From NCBI GenBank assembly GCA_965657645.1, contig CBFHOS010000024.1, positions 1-28,917 on the forward strand: 28,917 nt of DNA, written 5' to 3'. Made by a program: the position numbers and the translations under genes. This document shows positions 1-8,127 of the stretch, piece by piece. Under the pieces are notes generated by a model. It ran no database searches. It was not told the DNA's origin and was given only the letters and a program-made list of their open reading frames with translations. Numbering within the stretch: the stretch's first letter is position 1; each line of letters starts with the position of its first letter. This DNA comes from CBFHOS01 sp965657645 (lineage in GTDB: Bacteria; Pseudomonadota; Alphaproteobacteria; Puniceispirillales; Puniceispirillaceae).

Positions 1-178
1 CCATGACGACATGGCTAATGGTGTCATCATCCGCCCAGCCGAACAGCGTTTCGCGCAGGGTAACGGCCATATTGTAATCCAGCGCATTCAAAAATGACGG
101 CCGGTTCAATGTAATCAAACCTGTGCCCTGCCCATCTTGTCGAGGATGGACAGAAAAAATGATGTTATCTTGCTGCAT
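1..178 (-). CDS. Enoyl-CoA hydratase/isomerase-family protein, N-terminal fragment (3-hydroxyisobutyryl-CoA hydrolase-like)
   Basis: This open frame starts at an ATG (complement of 176-178) and runs off the left edge, giving 59 residues. The translation has the first beta-strand and helix typical of the crotonase fold: a G-LITLNRP segment followed by LNAL, then a helix and a W-x-D-D stretch leading into a VVM strand. The NRP...LNALD spacing and the ADDD-ISHVVM segment resemble 3-hydroxyisobutyryl-CoA hydrolases and enoyl-CoA hydratases, which act in valine or fatty-acid breakdown in the cytoplasm. The oxyanion-hole and catalytic residues lie outside the window, so hydrolase cannot be told from hydratase. 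It is divergent from hemB with only 61 bp between the start codons. Confidence 0.7.
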   Translation of the reverse strand, partial: MQQDNIIFSVHPRQDGQGTGLITLNRPSFLNALDYNMAVTLRETLFGWADDDTISHVVM

Positions 179-239
179 TGCGAAGCGCGCGCCTGTTGAT
201 TATGTATAGAGGGCTCGATGATAGCGGAAGGATCCAAAA

Positions 240-1235
240 ATGAGTAGAGGCGAATATCCAGCAACGCGCATGCGCCGCAACCGGATGAAGGGGTTTTCGC
301 GCCGTTTGGTCTCTGAAAACAAAGTCACCTGTGACGATCTTATCTGGCCGCTATTCGTGATTGAGGGCGAAGCCATTGAACAGGATGTTGTCTCAATGCC
401 GGGGGTTTCGCGCCGCAGTATCGATTTGCTGGTGAAACAGGCAGCCATTGCGGTAGAGCTTGGCATCCCCGCCATTGCGATTTTTCCATCGATCGAGCAG
501 AGCCTCAAGGATAATGATGGCTCTCTGGCGCGCGACGGCAATAACCTTGTCTGCCGTGCGGTTGCCGCGGTAAAGGCCGCCCAGCCAGAACTAGGGATTG
601 TCTGTGATGTGGCGCTGGATCCGTTCACCGATCACGGTCATGACGGTATTTTGCGCAATGGTGAAATCATTAATGACGAAACCATCGCTGTATTGTGTGA
701 ACAGGCCGTACATCAGGCCAATGCCGGTTGTGATATTATTGCGCCATCAGACATGATGGATGGCCGTGTTGCCGCCATTCGCGCCGCGTTGGACGCCGCC
801 GGACACGAAAATGTGCAAATCATGGCCTATGCGGCTAAATATGCATCCGCCTTTTACGGTCCGTTTCGTGACGCGGTAAAGGCCGGGGCAAAATTAGGTG
901 GGGACGGCAAATCCACCTATCAAATGGATCCGGCAAATGGCGATGAAGCACTGCACGAGATTGCCCTTGATATCGCCGAAGGTGCGGATTTAGTGATCGT
1001 AAAGCCGGGCATGCCGTATCTCGATATTCTGACACGGGCAAAAACAAAGTTCGGTGTTCCCTGTGTCGCCTATCAGGTTTCAGGTGAATATTCGATGATA
1101 TGCGCGGCGGCAAATAATGGCTGGCTTGATCGTGATGTTGTCATGATGGAAAGCCTGCTATGTTTCAAGCGCGCTGGTGCTGATGCGGTCCTAACCTATT
1201 TTGCACCAGAAATTGCGCGTCTGATCCAAAAATAG
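240..1235 (+). CDS. hemB: Delta-aminolevulinic acid dehydratase (porphobilinogen synthase)
   Basis: This 331-residue protein condenses two 5-aminolevulinates to porphobilinogen in tetrapyrrole (haem and corrin) synthesis in the cytoplasm. The N-terminal arm with R-R-N-R and the WPLFV segment are family hallmarks. The two Schiff-base lysines are visible as K200 (MAYAAKYAS) and K255 (IVKPGMPYLD). The metal-site loop, residues 122-136, reads CDVALDPFTDHGHDG. It lacks the cysteine triad of zinc-type enzymes and carries Asp/Ala instead, as in the magnesium/potassium-type enzymes known from alphaproteobacteria and Pseudomonas. A purine-rich GGAAGG lies about 8 nt before the ATG. Length matches the family. 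It is divergent from the acyl-CoA gene on its left and is followed by a threonine ammonia-lyase gene 83 bp downstream. The product also feeds cobalamin synthesis, but no direct link to the cob genes at 22-25 kb is implied. Confidence 0.97.
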   Translation: MSRGEYPATRMRRNRMKGFSRRLVSENKVTCDDLIWPLFVIEGEAIEQDVVSMPGVSRRSIDLLVKQAAIAVELGIPAIAIFPSIEQSLKDNDGSLARDGNNLVCRAVAAVKAAQPELGIVCDVALDPFTDHGHDGILRNGEIINDETIAVLCEQAVHQANAGCDIIAPSDMMDGRVAAIRAALDAAGHENVQIMAYAAKYASAFYGPFRDAVKAGAKLGGDGKSTYQMDPANGDEALHEIALDIAEGADLVIVKPGMPYLDILTRAKTKFGVPCVAYQVSGEYSMICAAANNGWLDRDVVMMESLLCFKRAGADAVLTYFAPEIARLIQK

Positions 1236-1261
1236 CGTCGTATTTATCTCATTATTTAATT

Positions 1262-1310
1262 CCTGTTACATGATGCTAAACAAGCGAGCCATCGCTAGCC
1301 ATTTAACAGG
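1262..1310 (+). promoter_or_regulatory. Nested inverted repeats in the leader of the threonine ammonia-lyase gene
   Basis: CCTGTTA at 1262-1268 is an exact reverse complement of TAACAGG at 1304-1310. Between them a small hairpin GCGA-gcca-TCGC occupies 1284-1295. The right arm overlaps the AGGAG ribosome-binding site of the next gene (start 1319), so pairing could hide it. The arms are short and the internal loops large, so this may be chance. Confidence 0.25.
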
Positions 1311-1318
1311 AGATAGCT

Positions 1319-2539
1319 ATGTCGATATCTGCACATGATATAAGGAAGGCGGCGGACCTTCTGGACGGTCATATTATCCGAACACCAATGGTCCAGGCGC
1401 CGGTTCTGTCGCGCATGTTCGGCTGCGATTTGTCATTAAAACTTGAATGCCAGCAATATACGTCATCATTCAAGGCGCGTGGTGCGTTCGTTGCGTTGGC
1501 TGCGCTGGATGAAACACAAAGGAAAAATGGTGTGATTGCGATGTCGGCGGGGAACCACGCCCAGGCCGTTGCCTATCACGCCGAGACCTTAGGCATTCCC
1601 GCAGTGATTGTGATGCCTGCCCAGACACCCTTCGCCAAGATCGCCCGCACCCGCCGTTATGGGGCCGAAGTGGTGCTAGAGGGCCGCAACCTAAACGAAT
1701 GCGAAGACACGGTTGCCGCCCTCGTTAAAAGCCGACAATTGACCCTTATTCATCCCTATGATGATGAATTGGTGATGATGGGCCAAGGTACTGCCGGTCT
1801 GGAAATGCTAACTGATGCGCCTGACCTTGATATCCTGTTGGTGCCTATTGGTGGCGGCGGATTAATCGGCGGCATTGCCACAATCGCCCGCGACATAAAC
1901 CCTGATATAGAAATCATCGGCGTTCAGACAGAACAATATCCGGCAATGAAACTGGCGCTGGCCGGAGATGACATTGTTTGCGGCGGTGAAACATTGGCCG
2001 AGGGTATTGCCGTTAAAAAACCAGGCGCGGTGACCACGCCGGTGGTTAATGATCTGGTCGATGATATTCTGTTGGTGAGCGAGCAATCCCTAGAATGGGC
2101 GGTTGGCGTGTTAATCGAGGAACAGAGGATCGTTTCTGAAGGCGCTGGGGCCGCCGGAATTGCCGCTATCCACCAACATCCAGAGGTTTTTGCCGGCAAA
2201 AAGGTCGGCACAGTCATCTGTGGTGGCAATATTGATCCACGCCTCCTCGCCTCTATCCTTAACCGTAATATGGCCAGTGACGGTCGGATTGTTCGCCTGC
2301 GGATCGATATCTCGGACGAACCGGGTATGCTAGCCGCCATTACCGAATCGATTGGGCGGTGCGGCGGAAACATTGTCGAGATTTATCACCAACGAATGTT
2401 TTATGACGTGCCAGCAAAGCTCGCCAAAATTGATGCTGTGATAGAAACCCGCGGCGCAGAGCATGTTGATGAGATTATCGACGACTTAAAGCGGGCCAAA
2501 TTCATCGTTAGAAAGCTTGATGATAGTGACGGGGGGTAA
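1319..2539 (+). CDS. ilvA: Threonine ammonia-lyase with C-terminal ACT domain
   Basis: This fold-type II PLP enzyme deaminates L-threonine to 2-oxobutyrate (first step toward isoleucine) or acts as a catabolic threonine/serine dehydratase. The PLP lysine is K52 in SSFKARGAF. The SAGNHAQ substrate loop follows, and the phosphate-binding glycine loop is VPIGGGGLIGG near residue 180. After the catalytic domain (to about residue 315) comes one ACT domain (about 325-400, beginning RLRIDISDEPGM), the usual site of amino-acid feedback. At 406 residues with one ACT domain it matches the short threonine ammonia-lyase class rather than the roughly 500-residue E. coli IlvA with a doubled regulatory domain. 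An AGGAG lies 6 nt before the ATG. The symbol is a best guess, since tdcB-like catabolic enzymes share this length. Confidence 0.88.
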   Translation: MSISAHDIRKAADLLDGHIIRTPMVQAPVLSRMFGCDLSLKLECQQYTSSFKARGAFVALAALDETQRKNGVIAMSAGNHAQAVAYHAETLGIPAVIVMPAQTPFAKIARTRRYGAEVVLEGRNLNECEDTVAALVKSRQLTLIHPYDDELVMMGQGTAGLEMLTDAPDLDILLVPIGGGGLIGGIATIARDINPDIEIIGVQTEQYPAMKLALAGDDIVCGGETLAEGIAVKKPGAVTTPVVNDLVDDILLVSEQSLEWAVGVLIEEQRIVSEGAGAAGIAAIHQHPEVFAGKKVGTVICGGNIDPRLLASILNRNMASDGRIVRLRIDISDEPGMLAAITESIGRCGGNIVEIYHQRMFYDVPAKLAKIDAVIETRGAEHVDEIIDDLKRAKFIVRKLDDSDGG

Positions 2540-2616
2540 TCACACTCTTTGGTCTTGATCGTAAACTGGGGCTATAGTCTTATTTGTTATTATGTATTAG
2601 TTCGGGCAGTCATTTT

Positions 2617-3363
2617 ATGGATCAGGACAAAACCCTACACCAAGCCATTCCCCTCCCCATGCGGCTTAGCATGCGCAGCGAATGCCCGTATTTGCCCGGC
2701 CGTGTTGAGCAAAGGGTTGCGGTTGATATAGATGACAACCCCGAAGCCCATGACGAGTTAGCGCGCGCCGGTTTTCGCCGTGTTGAAAATTGGGTTTATA
2801 AACCCGCCTGCCCTAGCTGTAATGCCTGTATGCCGTGGCGCGTTAATTGCGAGGAATTGCGGATTAGCCGCAACCTTGGGCGGATCAAACGGGCCAATCA
2901 GGATTTAACAAGAGAGCGTTTTCCGATCAGGCCAACGGCGGAACATTACAATTTGTTCCAACGCTATATCAAAACGCGGCATGGCGACGGCCAAATGGCC
3001 GGTATGCCACAACATGATTTCGTAAATATGATCGAGAACAGCCCGATCGAAACGCTATTAATGAATTACCGCGATAGCACCGGCGCGCTTGTCGGCACTG
3101 TGCTAACCGATGTGCAGAGTGACGGGTTGAGCGCCGTTTATTCGTTCTTTGACCCGGCCCAGTCAGCCCGCTCTCTGGGTACCTATATGGTTCTAGATCT
3201 GGCCGAATGTGCGCACGAACTTGGCTTTAAGTGGCTGTATCTTGGCTATTATGTCGAGGATAGCCAAAAGATGATGTACAAGGCACGGTTCCGTCCTGCC
3301 GAGGTATTCGTCGATGGCAAATGGACGCCATTCACCGGCATCGGCATTGCCCCGGAAGTCTAA
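2617..3363 (+). CDS. bpt: Aspartate/glutamate leucyltransferase (bacterial N-end rule)
   Basis: This cytoplasmic aminoacyl-tRNA-protein transferase adds leucine from Leu-tRNA to proteins with N-terminal Asp or Glu, marking them for ClpS/ClpAP degradation. The N-terminal ATE domain has C23-P-Y-L-P-G and the cysteine cluster CPSCNAC followed by MPWRV (C65, C68, C71). The C-terminal GNAT-like domain has the YSFFDP, SLGTYMVLD and YLGYYVEDSQKMMYKA segments diagnostic of the family. I chose the ATG at 2617, giving 248 residues, which matches the family. An in-frame start at 2584 would add 11 residues without resemblance to the family. Neither has a strong ribosome-binding site. It is convergent with parC, with 30 bp between the stops and no strong terminator hairpin visible. 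Confidence 0.93.
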   Translation: MDQDKTLHQAIPLPMRLSMRSECPYLPGRVEQRVAVDIDDNPEAHDELARAGFRRVENWVYKPACPSCNACMPWRVNCEELRISRNLGRIKRANQDLTRERFPIRPTAEHYNLFQRYIKTRHGDGQMAGMPQHDFVNMIENSPIETLLMNYRDSTGALVGTVLTDVQSDGLSAVYSFFDPAQSARSLGTYMVLDLAECAHELGFKWLYLGYYVEDSQKMMYKARFRPAEVFVDGKWTPFTGIGIAPEV

Positions 3364-3393
3364 GGTCTAAGCCTTTAGGGAATTCAGCTAGGA

Positions 3394-5640
3394 TCAGGTG
3401 AAACGCGCCGGACGGGGAAAGCCTGTAGGTGGCAATTTTCCAGCACCACCGCGCTTTGCAGTCCATTGTGCAAGATCGGTCTCGGTGCGTGTACGCCCAC
3501 CACCAGCCTGCCATGATAGGCCTTTGGTACTATCATAAACGGTAATGTCAGCAAGCCCACCATCTTTGAAACGCTGCAGGATCACACCGCGTCCGCGCGT
3601 CATTTCCGGCACTTCGGACAGGCTAAATGTAATCATTTTGCGATTAACCCCGACCGAGGCGACCATATCGCCCTCAACAACAGCGCACGCAACGGCCCGT
3701 GCATCGCCCGGCACGTTCAGCACCTGTTTACCCGAGCGGGTTTGGGCAATCGCCGCCTCAGTATCGACAATCAACCCATGCCCAGTGCTTGCCGCCACCA
3801 ATAGTTTGGCGCCATTGGCCCGCAACATTTTCACAATCTCGACATCACTTGGCAAATCAACCATCAGGCTGACAGGCTCACCAAAGCCACGGCCACGCGG
3901 CAATTTATCTGCAGGAAGCGTGTAAAACCGCCCGTTTTCAGCAAAGAACAGGATTTTATCAGTCGTCTCGGCGTGGATCACAAAGGCCGGACCATCGCCT
4001 TCTTTGAATTTGAATTCCGTATCCAGTTCGACATGCCCCTTCATCGCCCTGATCCAGCCTTTGGCCGACGTGATCACGGTGATTGGCTCACGCTCCACCA
4101 AAATCTCAGTTGGATCAAAATCGATTTCCGGTGCGTCCGCCAAAATTGTAAGACGCTTGTCTGACTTGGCAAAAATCGCTTTCATATCCCGGATCTGGGT
4201 CGAGATAGTCTGCCATTGAAGGGCCTCGTCACCCAGCAATGCATTCAGCGTTTCTTGTTCCGCGATAAGCTCATCACGTTCAGTCCGTAATGCCATTTCC
4301 TCTAGGCGGCGCAGTGAGCGTAGGCGCATATCAAGGATTGCATTGGCTTGGGCTTCGGTCAGTTCAAACCGCTCCATCAACTTGACCCGCGGACTTTCGG
4401 CCTCACGGATGATCGCGATAACTTCGTCCAGATTGAGATAAACGATCAAATAGCCTTCAAGAACTTCAAGACGTGTGGCAATGCGGCCAAGGCGATAGCG
4501 CGAGCGGCGTTGCAAAACATTGCGGCGATGCGCCAGCCATGAATTCAGCGCCCCGCGTAAATCCATCACGCCCGGACGACCATCAGCATCCAACACGTTC
4601 AAATTCAGCGGCACCCGTGTTTCCAGATCAGTTACCTTAAACAGGCTCTCCATCACCATTTCAGGCTCTAGACGGCGTGTTTTGGGCTCTAGAACGATAC
4701 GGATATCCTCGGCAGATTCATCTCTGATATCAGCCAGAAACGGTAGTTTTTTGACGTTTAGCATTTCGGCCATACGTTCAATCAAGCGGGATTTTTGAAC
4801 CTGATAAGGAATTTCGGTGACCACAATCTGCCAGCCGCCACCCTTTTCGCGTTCAACTTCCCATTGCGCCCTCACCCGAAAACCGCCACGCCCCGTTGCA
4901 TAGGCATCACGGATAGATGTGGCCGGTTCAACAAGAACACCGCCAGTCGGAAAATCAGGACCTTTAACGAATTGCATCAATGTATCGATTGACGCATTCG
5001 GGTGTTTGATAAGATGCAAAGACGCATCCGCCAGCTCGATAACGTTATGTGGCGGGATCGATGTCGCCATACCAACGGCGATACCCTGTGCACCATTGGC
5101 CAGCAAATTCGGAAAGCCCGCTGGCAACAATGTTGGCTCTTCTGATTCGCCGTCATATGTTGGCCTAAAATCAACAGCATCCTCGTCGATACCATCTAGC
5201 AATAGGCGCGCGACCTCGGTCATGCGGGCCTCTGTATAGCGCATGGCGGCGGCGTTATCGCCATCGATGTTACCAAAGTTACCCTGACCGTCGACAAGGC
5301 GATAGCGCATCGCAAATTCCTGCGCCAAACGCACCATCGCATCATAAATAGCGGCATCACCATGCGGGTGGAACTTACCCATCACGTCACCAACGACGCG
5401 GGCAGATTTCTTGAAACCCTGACCCGGATCCAGCTTTAGTTGGCGCATAGCAAATAAAAGGCGGCGATGAACAGGCTTTAATCCATCACGAACATCAGGC
5501 AGTGAGCGTGAGGTGATCGTTGACAAAGCATAGGCTAGATATCGCTCGCTAAGCGCCGATGAAAATGTCGTGCGGACAATTTGTTCGCCGCGATCATCAC
5601 CTGACCCCGAATTGCCATCCACAATGGTATCATCACTCAT
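3394..5640 (-). CDS. parC: DNA topoisomerase IV subunit A
   Basis: The 748-residue subunit breaks and rejoins DNA and works with ParE to decatenate daughter chromosomes. The breakage-reunion domain starts with LSERYLAYALSTI and SLPDVRDGLKPVHRR. The active-site tyrosine is Y135 in AAMRYTEAR. The quinolone-determining segment HPHGDAAIYDAM covers residues 91-102. The C-terminal part (about 500 onward) contains several degenerate beta-pinwheel blades and ends in a basic RPARFT tail. The shorter C-terminus and the SLRRLEEMALRTERDEL segment fit ParC rather than GyrA; no GyrA box (QRRGGKG) is seen. The start has AGGA about 8 nt upstream. It is the last gene of the minus-strand block, 85 bp downstream of recO. 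The residue aligned with E. coli ParC Ser80 is Ala96. Confidence 0.95.
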   Translation of the reverse strand: MSDDTIVDGNSGSGDDRGEQIVRTTFSSALSERYLAYALSTITSRSLPDVRDGLKPVHRRLLFAMRQLKLDPGQGFKKSARVVGDVMGKFHPHGDAAIYDAMVRLAQEFAMRYRLVDGQGNFGNIDGDNAAAMRYTEARMTEVARLLLDGIDEDAVDFRPTYDGESEEPTLLPAGFPNLLANGAQGIAVGMATSIPPHNVIELADASLHLIKHPNASIDTLMQFVKGPDFPTGGVLVEPATSIRDAYATGRGGFRVRAQWEVEREKGGGWQIVVTEIPYQVQKSRLIERMAEMLNVKKLPFLADIRDESAEDIRIVLEPKTRRLEPEMVMESLFKVTDLETRVPLNLNVLDADGRPGVMDLRGALNSWLAHRRNVLQRRSRYRLGRIATRLEVLEGYLIVYLNLDEVIAIIREAESPRVKLMERFELTEAQANAILDMRLRSLRRLEEMALRTERDELIAEQETLNALLGDEALQWQTISTQIRDMKAIFAKSDKRLTILADAPEIDFDPTEILVEREPITVITSAKGWIRAMKGHVELDTEFKFKEGDGPAFVIHAETTDKILFFAENGRFYTLPADKLPRGRGFGEPVSLMVDLPSDVEIVKMLRANGAKLLVAASTGHGLIVDTEAAIAQTRSGKQVLNVPGDARAVACAVVEGDMVASVGVNRKMITFSLSEVPEMTRGRGVILQRFKDGGLADITVYDSTKGLSWQAGGGRTRTETDLAQWTAKRGGAGKLPPTGFPRPARFT

Positions 5641-5725
5641 TCTTGTAATCCTTGCTCAATACTCTAGCCAATCCACCCAAGCCGAACAAACATTGTCGGG
5701 GCAGATATTGCTAGTGTTATAGCGA

Positions 5726-6463
5726 CTAACCACCATATATGCCAAGAACCATATCGCCAAAACGTTTGCGTTGGGTCGGAATATCCACATTGTGAACACC
5801 AAACACACGCCGCGCGAGGAAATGTTCGGTCAGGCTAAGGCCGGTCTCGTAATCATGCTTATTCGCACTTAGCCCACCCAGAAATTGCGGCAATACCAAC
5901 AGCCGCGTGGCATATTCACCAGCTTGATCATGGGCTATGGCACATCCAGATTTAGGGCTCACATAGGCTAGATTCTGGGTCTGGCCAGACGCCCCGCATC
6001 GCTCTAGGTCAAGCTGGTAGCCTAGCGCATGCAATAGGCCTAATTCCCATTTGATATAGCCTTCCAGCCATCTGTTTTCGCTATCATCAATGCATATCAG
6101 ATCAAGCATGGCGTTCGTGCCAGCATAGAGACCGGGATGCCCCTCACGTTCGGGTAACGCGCCATCCAGCAATGAACACATAGACGCCATGCCGGCAAGG
6201 CGTAACGGATCATCAAGAATTAACGCGGGAATGGATTGGGTTAGCTCGACTGTCATCTGACCAAGCTGTTCAGGAAGCCGTGCCCGCCAATTAACGCTCA
6301 CCCGATTGCCGGGTTGAAATACCCCCCGCATACGGGACGAGCTACCACCACGCACAAGACCGGCGTGACGGCCGTAATCCGCCGTGAGGACATTGACCAC
6401 TGCACTGCCTTCGCCATGTGGCCGCACCGACAGCACAATGCCATCAGCGGCCCACTCAGGCAT
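5726..6463 (-). CDS. recO: DNA repair protein RecO
   Basis: RecO works with RecF and RecR to load RecA on SSB-coated single-stranded DNA. The 245-residue product has an N-terminal OB-fold beginning W-A-A-D-GIVLSVRPHGE, with LTADYGRHAGLVRGG and the GNRVSVNWRARL strand. The C-terminal helical part includes LGYQLDLERCGASGQ and AYVSPKSGCA. Only two cysteines remain of the four-cysteine zinc site found in some RecO proteins, as is usual in alphaproteobacteria. The frame is open further upstream inside era. I chose the ATG at 6463 because family similarity begins there and because it overlaps the era stop codon in an ATGCCTGA arrangement, which suggests translational coupling. Confidence 0.92.
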   Translation of the reverse strand: MPEWAADGIVLSVRPHGEGSAVVNVLTADYGRHAGLVRGGSSSRMRGVFQPGNRVSVNWRARLPEQLGQMTVELTQSIPALILDDPLRLAGMASMCSLLDGALPEREGHPGLYAGTNAMLDLICIDDSENRWLEGYIKWELGLLHALGYQLDLERCGASGQTQNLAYVSPKSGCAIAHDQAGEYATRLLVLPQFLGGLSANKHDYETGLSLTEHFLARRVFGVHNVDIPTQRKRFGDMVLGIYGG

Positions 6464-7370
6464 TGTAATCCAGATCCCAAACGGAATAGCGCGCCGAGTC
6501 ATCCATCCAGTCTTTTCTGAATTTGACGTGGCTAAATAGGTGGATACGGCGTTGCAAGGCTTCTTCAAGCTCTATACGTGCGGCCATACCAATGCGCCGG
6601 ATGGTTTGCCCCTGTTTGCCAAGAATGATGCCGCGATGGCCTTCGCGCGATACATAGATCGACAAATGCACATCGGCGCTACCATCATCGCGCTCTTCCC
6701 ATTTTTCAGTCTCTACGGTGAGCTGATAAGGCAATTCTTGGTGCAGGTTCAAAAACAGCTTTTCCCGCAAAATTTCTGCCGCCAGCAGGCGCATCGGCAT
6801 ATCTGATAGATCATCCGGATCGAATAGATATGGGCTGGCTGGCATTTTACGCGCTAGCCAGCTTTTCAGATCATCGATGCCATTACCTGTTTCTGCGGAC
6901 ACCATAAAGATGTTCTCAAAGACAAATAGCTTGGACATTTCATCGGCGCGTTCGAGTAACCGCTCTGGTGGGGCCAAATCGAGTTTGTTTAGGACAAGTG
7001 AACATGGCCGTCCGGATGATTCCAGTTGTTTGATAATATTGAGCGTGTCTTCATCGATCTGGCGGCGGGCAACATCGTGGATCAATAACAGCACGTCACC
7101 ATCTTGCGCGCCTTGCCAAGCGGCTTGGACCATCGCCCGATCAAGACGGCGCTTTGGGGTAAAAATACCCGGCGTATCAACAAAGATGATTTGCGCATCA
7201 TCATGCATGGCAATGCCGCGAACACGTGACCGCGTAGTTTGCACCTTTGGCGTTACAATCGATACCTTTTGCCCGACCATAGCATTCATCAATGTTGATT
7301 TACCGGCATTAGGCGCACCAATAAGAGCGGCGAAACCAGCCTTTGTTTGGCCTTTAGGATTATCTGTCAT
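6456..7370 (-). CDS. era: GTPase Era (16S rRNA-binding, 30S assembly)
   Basis: Era is an essential GTPase that binds the 3' end of 16S rRNA during small-subunit maturation. The G motifs are clear: GAPNAGKS at 18-25 (G1), DTPG at 65-68 (G3), NKLD at 128-131 (G4) and SAETG at about 158 (G5). A C-terminal KH domain with GHRGIILGKQGQTIRRIG lies near 250-270. The length of 304 residues is normal. It follows rnc by 58 bp and overlaps recO by 8 nt. The rnc-era-recO order is conserved in many proteobacteria and couples RNase III processing with ribosome assembly. Confidence 0.97.
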   Translation of the reverse strand: MTDNPKGQTKAGFAALIGAPNAGKSTLMNAMVGQKVSIVTPKVQTTRSRVRGIAMHDDAQIIFVDTPGIFTPKRRLDRAMVQAAWQGAQDGDVLLLIHDVARRQIDEDTLNIIKQLESSGRPCSLVLNKLDLAPPERLLERADEMSKLFVFENIFMVSAETGNGIDDLKSWLARKMPASPYLFDPDDLSDMPMRLLAAEILREKLFLNLHQELPYQLTVETEKWEERDDGSADVHLSIYVSREGHRGIILGKQGQTIRRIGMAARIELEEALQRRIHLFSHVKFRKDWMDDSARYSVWDLDYNA

Positions 7371-7428
7371 TGCCGGCTACCCATCTCTGAAAAGAACGAT
7401 AAGAATGATAAATGTGAATGTTCATACG

Positions 7429-8127
7429 CTACCCTTTGTCGGCCTTTGCCAGAATTTCCAGCAATGCCATAGCCGCGTTCTGTTCTGCGATTTTTCTGCT
7501 TCCAGCAGTTCCCAAAACAGGGTCAAACCCATCTATGACCACCTGATAACACATAATCGGCGCGTGTTCCGGCCCTGATTTTTCAACCAGATCATAGCGC
7601 GGCAAGGCCAAACCCCGTTGCAATACCAACTCCTGCAAGCGTGATTTCGCGTCTTTCTCCTTGGCTGTCAACACACCCTTGTTCAACGGGATATGCGCCT
7701 TTATGAAGGCTGACGCCACCTCAAAACCAGCATCCAGATATAATGCCGCGACTATGCTCTCCACCACATCGGCCAATACTGACGGGTTTTGGGCAACATC
7801 CATATTTGACTGGGTGTGCACATAAGCGGCTATGTTTAGGGCCTCTGCAACTTCGGCTAGGCTGGATTGGCGGGCCGCCGCATGCAGGCGCAAAGACAAA
7901 CCACCCTGATCATCATCCGTGCAATTGTGAAAGAAATGATCAGCCAGCACCAAGCCCAGAACGCGGTCACCCAAAAACTCTAAACGCTCGTAACTATCAC
8001 CCGTGGCGGCACTGCTATGGGTCAACGCACGGACCAGCAATTGCTGATCACTGAACTTGTGGCCGACCACTGTCTCGATCTCGGCAATGGCTTGCGGGTC
8101 TAGAGGCGGTGTTGCGCTACGGGTCAA
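7429..8127 (-). CDS. rnc: Ribonuclease III
   Basis: This double-strand-specific endoribonuclease processes rRNA precursors and regulatory RNAs. With the proposed start it has 232 residues. The signature ERLEFLGDRVLG contains E47, E50 and D54; DVVESIVAALYLDAG carries D120 and E123, the remaining metal ligands. A C-terminal dsRNA-binding domain (about 160-228) ends in SRKIAEQNAAMALLEIL. The start is a choice. TTG at 8127 overlaps the lepB stop as TTGA and has GGAG 10 nt upstream, and the protein length then matches the family. ATG codons at 8172 or 8187 would extend it into lepB with residues unlike RNase III. Transcription from lepB and translational coupling are likely. Confidence 0.94.
   Translation of the reverse strand: MTRSATPPLDPQAIAEIETVVGHKFSDQQLLVRALTHSSAATGDSYERLEFLGDRVLGLVLADHFFHNCTDDDQGGLSLRLHAAARQSSLAEVAEALNIAAYVHTQSNMDVAQNPSVLADVVESIVAALYLDAGFEVASAFIKAHIPLNKGVLTAKEKDAKSRLQELVLQRGLALPRYDLVEKSGPEHAPIMCYQVVIDGFDPVLGTAGSRKIAEQNAAMALLEILAKADKG

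Noticed and set aside
200..628. 142-codon open frame antisense to hemB
   Set aside because: Low-complexity Ser/Arg-rich translation, overlapping a clear hemB frame and its ribosome-binding site.
1924..2373. 149-codon open frame on the minus strand inside the threonine ammonia-lyase gene
   Set aside because: Arg/Ser/Pro-rich translation with no family resemblance; it is the antisense shadow of a well-supported gene.
2549..2731. 60-codon open frame between the threonine ammonia-lyase gene and bpt
   Set aside because: Out-of-frame shadow over the beginning of bpt, with no distinguishing features.
3361..3393. Terminator between bpt and parC
   Set aside because: Only a 4-bp AAGG/CCTT stem without a U-tract could be found.
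6877..7578. 233-codon plus-strand open frame over era and the end of rnc
   Set aside because: Long only because of codon bias in the opposite strand; no recognisable domain and no ribosome-binding site.
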